From NCBI GenBank assembly GCA_020161965.1, contig JAIUNH010000114.1, positions 1-9,447 of the forward strand: a stretch of 9,447 nucleotides of DNA, in the 5' to 3' direction. The translations under genes and the position numbers were made by a program. Position 1 is the stretch's first letter, and each line of letters begins with the position of its first letter. This document shows positions 6,577-9,447 of this stretch, piece by piece. The stretch comes from Pseudomonadota bacterium. GTDB taxonomy: Bacteria; Pseudomonadota; Alphaproteobacteria; CACIAM-22H2. Under the pieces are notes generated by a model. That model was not told the origin of the DNA, searched no databases, and worked only from the letters and a program-made list of their open reading frames with translations.

Positions 6577-7578
6577 ATGGTGGTCGCGAAATTTTCGCGC
6601 GCGGCTGGCGCTTTGGCGCTGGCGGCTCTCGTCTTCGGTCCCGGCTCGGCGGATGCGCAGCAGCGTCTGAAATGGGCGCATGTCTACGAAACGAACGAGG
6701 CTTACCACACCGAAGCGGTGTGGGCGGCGCAGGAAATCCAGCGCCGGACCAATAACCGCTATGCGATCGACGTCCACGCCGCGTCGGCGCTGGGCAACGA
6801 ACAGCAGATCAATCAGGCGCTGCCGTTGGGCACGATCGACATTATCTACACGGGTGCTGCCTTCGCCGGCGCGTCCTTCCCGCCGATCGCGATTTCCAAC
6901 GCGCCCTACATGTTCCGCGATTTCGACCATTGGAAGGCGTATTCGGAATCGTCGCTGTTCCAGGAATTGTCGAAGGGCTACAACGACAAAACGCGCAACC
7001 AGATCGTCGCGTTCACCTATTACGGCGCGCGCCACACGACCGCCAACAAAGCGATCAATACGCCCGCCGATATGCGCGCGATGAAGCTGCGCGTACCCCA
7101 GGCGCCGCTTTACCTGATGTACGCCAAGGCCGTGGGCGCCAACGCCACGCCGATCGCCTTCGCCGAAGTGTATCTCGCGTTGCAGAACAAGACGGTCGAC
7201 GGCCAGGAAAATCCGCTGCCGACGATCCAGGCGAAGAAGTTCTACGAAGTCCAAACCCATATCAACCTGACGAGCCACATCTTCGAATCGCTCGTCACGG
7301 TGATCGGGCCGACGACCTGGGGCCGCCTGTCGGCCGACGACAAGAAAACCTTCGAAACCGTGCTGAAGGAAGCCGCCGCCCGCGCGACGACGGCGATCCG
7401 CAATTCCGAACTGCAATTGCCCGACTGGTTCAAGCAGCAGGGCAAGACGGTCGTGACGCCGAACGCCGCCGCCTTCATCGAAGCCGCCAAGCCGCTGCAT
7501 AACGATGCGTCGGCCGGGGCGGGTTGGACGAAAGACCATTACGATCGCTTGCAGGCGCTCGGCCGCCGCGGGAGCTGA
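6577..7578 (+). CDS. dctP: TRAP transporter periplasmic substrate-binding protein (DctP family)
   Basis: A 333-residue extracytoplasmic binding protein. The Sec signal peptide MVVAKFSRAAGALALAALVF ends at ADA|QQ (about residue 27), and the mature protein opens QQRLKWAHVYETNEAYHTEA, a standard DctP start. Family landmarks are present: the GNEQQINQALPLGTIDI segment (74-89), the MKLRVP block with R172, and GANATPIAFAEVYLALQNKTVDGQENP in two parts (188-213). R172 corresponds to the conserved Arg that forms a salt bridge with the ligand carboxylate in DctP proteins, so the ligand is almost certainly an organic acid. Acid sugars, dicarboxylates and hydroxy acids are all possible. It is the first gene of the TRAP operon and divergent from the enolase-family gene. 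A terminator-like hairpin follows it, so it is probably expressed above the membrane subunits. The symbol names the family and does not imply C4-dicarboxylate specificity. Confidence 0.94.
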   Translation: MVVAKFSRAAGALALAALVFGPGSADAQQRLKWAHVYETNEAYHTEAVWAAQEIQRRTNNRYAIDVHAASALGNEQQINQALPLGTIDIIYTGAAFAGASFPPIAISNAPYMFRDFDHWKAYSESSLFQELSKGYNDKTRNQIVAFTYYGARHTTANKAINTPADMRAMKLRVPQAPLYLMYAKAVGANATPIAFAEVYLALQNKTVDGQENPLPTIQAKKFYEVQTHINLTSHIFESLVTVIGPTTWGRLSADDKKTFETVLKEAAARATTAIRNSELQLPDWFKQQGKTVVTPNAAAFIEAAKPLHNDASAGAGWTKDHYDRLQALGRRGS

Positions 7579-7595
7579 TCTTTCCGCACGCGACG

Positions 7596-7629
7596 AAGCG
7601 GGGGCCGATATCGTGGCCCCCGCTTTTTC
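7596..7629 (+). terminator. Intrinsic terminator-like hairpin between dctP and dctQ (likely partial terminator)
   Basis: The arms AGCGGGGGCC (7597-7606) and GGCCCCCGCT (7615-7624) are perfectly complementary. The 8-base loop is GATATCGT, the A7596-T7625 pair can be added, and the hairpin is followed by TTTT-C-TT. It begins 18 bases after the dctP stop and ends before the dctQ Shine-Dalgarno site. A hairpin here can terminate part of the transcripts or protect the 3' end of a dctP mRNA. The T-run follows only on the plus strand, so it acts on dctP transcription. Confidence 0.8.
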
Positions 7630-7659
7630 TTCCGCCGTTCCGACGGGAGCATTTCACAC

Positions 7660-8223
7660 GTGAGCCAAGTCAATAAAGGACCCGATCTGGGGGATCCCAC
7701 GATCGGCACTTCCGATGAGATGCCCGTCGATCTGCGCGACTACGCGCCCGAGGATTGGGCGGCCTTCGCGCTGTTCTGGGCGCTCGCCTTGGTCGTCTTC
7801 CTGCAGTTCTTCACGCGCTACGTGCTGAACGACTCCCTCGCCTGGACCGAGGAGATCGCGCGCTATCTGCTGATGACGGTCGCCTTCGTGGGCGGCGGCA
7901 TGGCGGTGCGCAAAGTCACGCATATCCACATCGAATTCCTGTTCGTCTATATGCCGCTATGGCTGGCGAAGGCGCTGTCGATCTTCGTCGATGTCAGCCG
8001 CATCGCGTTCTTCGGCTACGCGACCTATCTGTCGTGGTTCGTGACCGAGATCATGACGAATCAGCGCATGGTGGTGATCGACATCCCCATGGCCTGGGTT
8101 TACGCGCCCTGCATGATCGGCCTCGCCATCATGACCTTGCGATCCATTCAAGTCGCCCTGCGCCATTGGCGCGAAGGGGCGAGCCCCCTCACCCGCGTCG
8201 GTTCCGAAGGCCGCCTCCAATGA
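7660..8223 (+). CDS. dctQ: TRAP transporter small membrane subunit (DctQ family)
   Basis: A 187-residue inner-membrane protein with four predicted helices (about 33-52, 69-84, 100-121 and 145-165). It carries the DctQ landmarks FFTRYVLNDSLAWTEEIARY (50-69) and, after TM2, MAVRKVTHIHIEF. DctQ docks against DctM and helps position the binding protein. The start is given as GTG at 7660, with GGGAG at 7645-7649 ten bases upstream. An in-frame ATG at 7720 (residue 21) is possible and would remove only a non-conserved hydrophilic leader, so the exact start is uncertain. The stop overlaps the dctM start as ATGA (8220-8223), the normal coupling of these two genes. The 81-bp gap from dctP contains the hairpin. 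The family call is secure. Confidence 0.92.
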   Translation: MSQVNKGPDLGDPTIGTSDEMPVDLRDYAPEDWAAFALFWALALVVFLQFFTRYVLNDSLAWTEEIARYLLMTVAFVGGGMAVRKVTHIHIEFLFVYMPLWLAKALSIFVDVSRIAFFGYATYLSWFVTEIMTNQRMVVIDIPMAWVYAPCMIGLAIMTLRSIQVALRHWREGASPLTRVGSEGRLQ

Positions 8224-9447
8224 TCGCAGCCCTGCTTCTTTCTTTCGTCGGCCTGCTGCTGATCGGCGTGCCCGTCGCGATCGCGCTGGGCGGTTCTTCG
8301 CTGCTCTACATCATGCTGGAAGGCACGACCCCGCATCTGGTCGTCATCTACCGCATGATGGCGGGCGTCGACTCCTTCCCGCTGCTGGCGATCCCGTTCT
8401 TCATCATGGCGGGCTCGCTGATGAATTCGGCGGGCATCACCGAACGCATCTACGATTTCGCGCTGGCGCTGGTCGGCTGGCTGAAGGGCGGCTTGGGCCA
8501 CGTCAACGTCGTGGGCTCGGTCATCTTCGCCGGCATGTCGGGTACGGCGGTCGCCGATGCGGGCGGCCTCGGCAATATCGAGATCCGCGCGATGCGCGAT
8601 CACGGCTACGACGTCGACTTCGCCGTCGGCATCACCGGCGCTTCGTCGACCGTCGGGCCGATCATTCCGCCCTCGCTACCGCTGGTCATCTACGGCGTCA
8701 TGGCCAACGCGTCGATCGGCCAGTTGTTCGCCGCCGGCCTTCTGCCGGGCCTGTTCATGGCGGCGACGATGATGGGCATGGTCGCGTGGTACGCGCATGT
8801 GCGCGGCTTCAACGCCGATGCGGTGTTTTCCTGGGCCGTGCTCGGCCACACGTTCAAACGCGCGATATTGCCGCTGATGACGCCCGTGCTGCTGATCGGC
8901 GGCATGACGACGGGCGTGTTCACGCCGACCGAGGCGGCGATCGCCGCCACCGCCTATGCGCTGTTCCTGGGCATGGTCGTCTATCGCACGCTGACTTGGC
9001 GCGGCCTGGTGCGCGTGTCGATGGAAACGGTGGAGACGACCGCGATCGTGCTGCTGATCGTCGCGGGCGCTTCGATCTTCGGCTACATCATCACCACGAC
9101 GCGCGTGACCGACGACATCGCCACGCTGGTGCTGTCGATCACCAGCGAGCCTTGGGCGGTGTTGATGCTGGTCAACATTTTCCTGCTGATCGTCGGCTGC
9201 TTCATGGAAACGATCGCCGCGATCACCATTCTGGTGCCGGTGCTGCTGCCGCTGATGGAAAAGATCGGCGTCGATCCCGTGCATTTCGGCATCATCATGG
9301 TGCTGAACCTGATGATCGGGCTGCTGACGCCGCCGGTCGGGATGGTGCTCTACATCCTGGCGCGCGTGGCGAATATCAGCTTCGAACGCACGACCAAGGC
9401 CTGCGCGCCGTTCCTGATCCCGCTGGTGATCTCGCTGCTGGTCGTGA
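8220..9447 (+). CDS. dctM: TRAP transporter large membrane subunit (DctM family), truncated by window edge
   Basis: The frame opens with ATG at 8220 and stays open for 409 codons to the last base with no stop. Family members are about 425-430 residues, so only the C-terminal tail is missing. The product begins MIAALLLSFVGLLLIGVPVA and has the multi-helix pattern of DctM, the Na+-coupled transport subunit. Landmarks are PFFIMAGSLMNSAGI, then FAGMSGTAVADAGGLGNIEI with MRDHGYD, VGPIIPPSLPLVIYG, and near the end GLLTPPVGMVLY. The repeated G-rich hairpin segments around 'MSGTAVADAGG' and 'LLTPPVG' are where Na+ and substrate are expected to bind. GAAGG at 8206-8210, nine bases before the ATG, supports the start. 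It is coupled to dctQ by a 4-base overlap. What follows is outside the window. Confidence 0.95.
   Translation, partial: MIAALLLSFVGLLLIGVPVAIALGGSSLLYIMLEGTTPHLVVIYRMMAGVDSFPLLAIPFFIMAGSLMNSAGITERIYDFALALVGWLKGGLGHVNVVGSVIFAGMSGTAVADAGGLGNIEIRAMRDHGYDVDFAVGITGASSTVGPIIPPSLPLVIYGVMANASIGQLFAAGLLPGLFMAATMMGMVAWYAHVRGFNADAVFSWAVLGHTFKRAILPLMTPVLLIGGMTTGVFTPTEAAIAATAYALFLGMVVYRTLTWRGLVRVSMETVETTAIVLLIVAGASIFGYIITTTRVTDDIATLVLSITSEPWAVLMLVNIFLLIVGCFMETIAAITILVPVLLPLMEKIGVDPVHFGIIMVLNLMIGLLTPPVGMVLYILARVANISFERTTKACAPFLIPLVISLLVV

Noticed and set aside
6514..7539. 341-residue minus-strand open frame opposite dctP
   Set aside because: The product is R-, G-, V- and D-rich with no recognisable domain. 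It is the typical antisense shadow of a GC-rich gene, and dctP is unambiguous.
8175..8188. Small hairpin GGGG-CGAG-CCCC near the end of dctQ
   Set aside because: The stem is only 4 bp with no T-run and lies inside coding sequence. It is likely chance in GC-rich DNA.
8676..9284. 202-residue minus-strand open frame opposite dctM
   Set aside because: Its H-, R-, Q- and D-rich composition is the shadow of a hydrophobic membrane protein, and the dctM frame explains this region.
1..9447. Search for CRISPR arrays, tRNA/rRNA genes, IS ends, toxin-antitoxin or defence genes
   Set aside because: No regularly spaced repeats, tRNA-like cloverleafs, transposase frames or small paired toxin genes were recognised. 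Known transporter and enzyme families account for nearly all bases.

Overview
The window looks like chromosomal DNA from a GC-rich alphaproteobacterium, plausibly of the Rhodospirillales/Rhizobiales type. The evidence is the strong G/C bias at third codon positions, the density of solute transporters (MFS, PotABCD-type ABC, TRAP) and the protein styles, such as a Tat-targeted binding protein and a fused ABC permease. The lineage is inferred from style, not from a marker gene. Almost every base is coding. No RNA genes, insertion sequences, phage genes or CRISPR arrays are visible.

Layout. (1) Bases 1-1539 hold a divergent pair: the N-terminal 72 codons of an ArsR-type HTH regulator (minus strand, cut by the window edge) and a 412-residue MFS transporter (plus strand), with 84 bp between them that contain two short inverted repeats. 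(2) Bases 1511-6491 form a minus-strand operon, read from right to left: mandelate racemase-subgroup enolase-superfamily enzyme, ABC ATPase, Tat-exported periplasmic binding protein, and one long permease carrying two fused membrane domains. The ATPase and binding-protein genes overlap by 4 bases, and the other spacings are 37 and 16 bases. The permease gene overlaps the convergent MFS gene by 29 bp. (3) Bases 6577-9447 form a plus-strand TRAP transporter operon: periplasmic binding protein (dctP), small membrane subunit (dctQ) and large membrane subunit (dctM, cut by the right edge roughly 15-20 codons before its expected end). A strong terminator-like hairpin lies between dctP and dctQ.

How they may work together. 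The enolase-superfamily enzyme and the TRAP system diverge from a shared 85-bp promoter region, and the ABC importer follows the enzyme in its operon. This suggests a locus for uptake and first-step conversion of a carboxylate, such as a sugar acid or other alpha-hydroxy acid, with two different high-affinity importers beside one enzyme. The substrate cannot be read from the sequence. No regulator for this locus and no further catabolic enzyme lies in the window. I see no clearly unprecedented system. The most interesting points are the double-transporter arrangement around one enzyme of unknown substrate and the intra-operonic hairpin.
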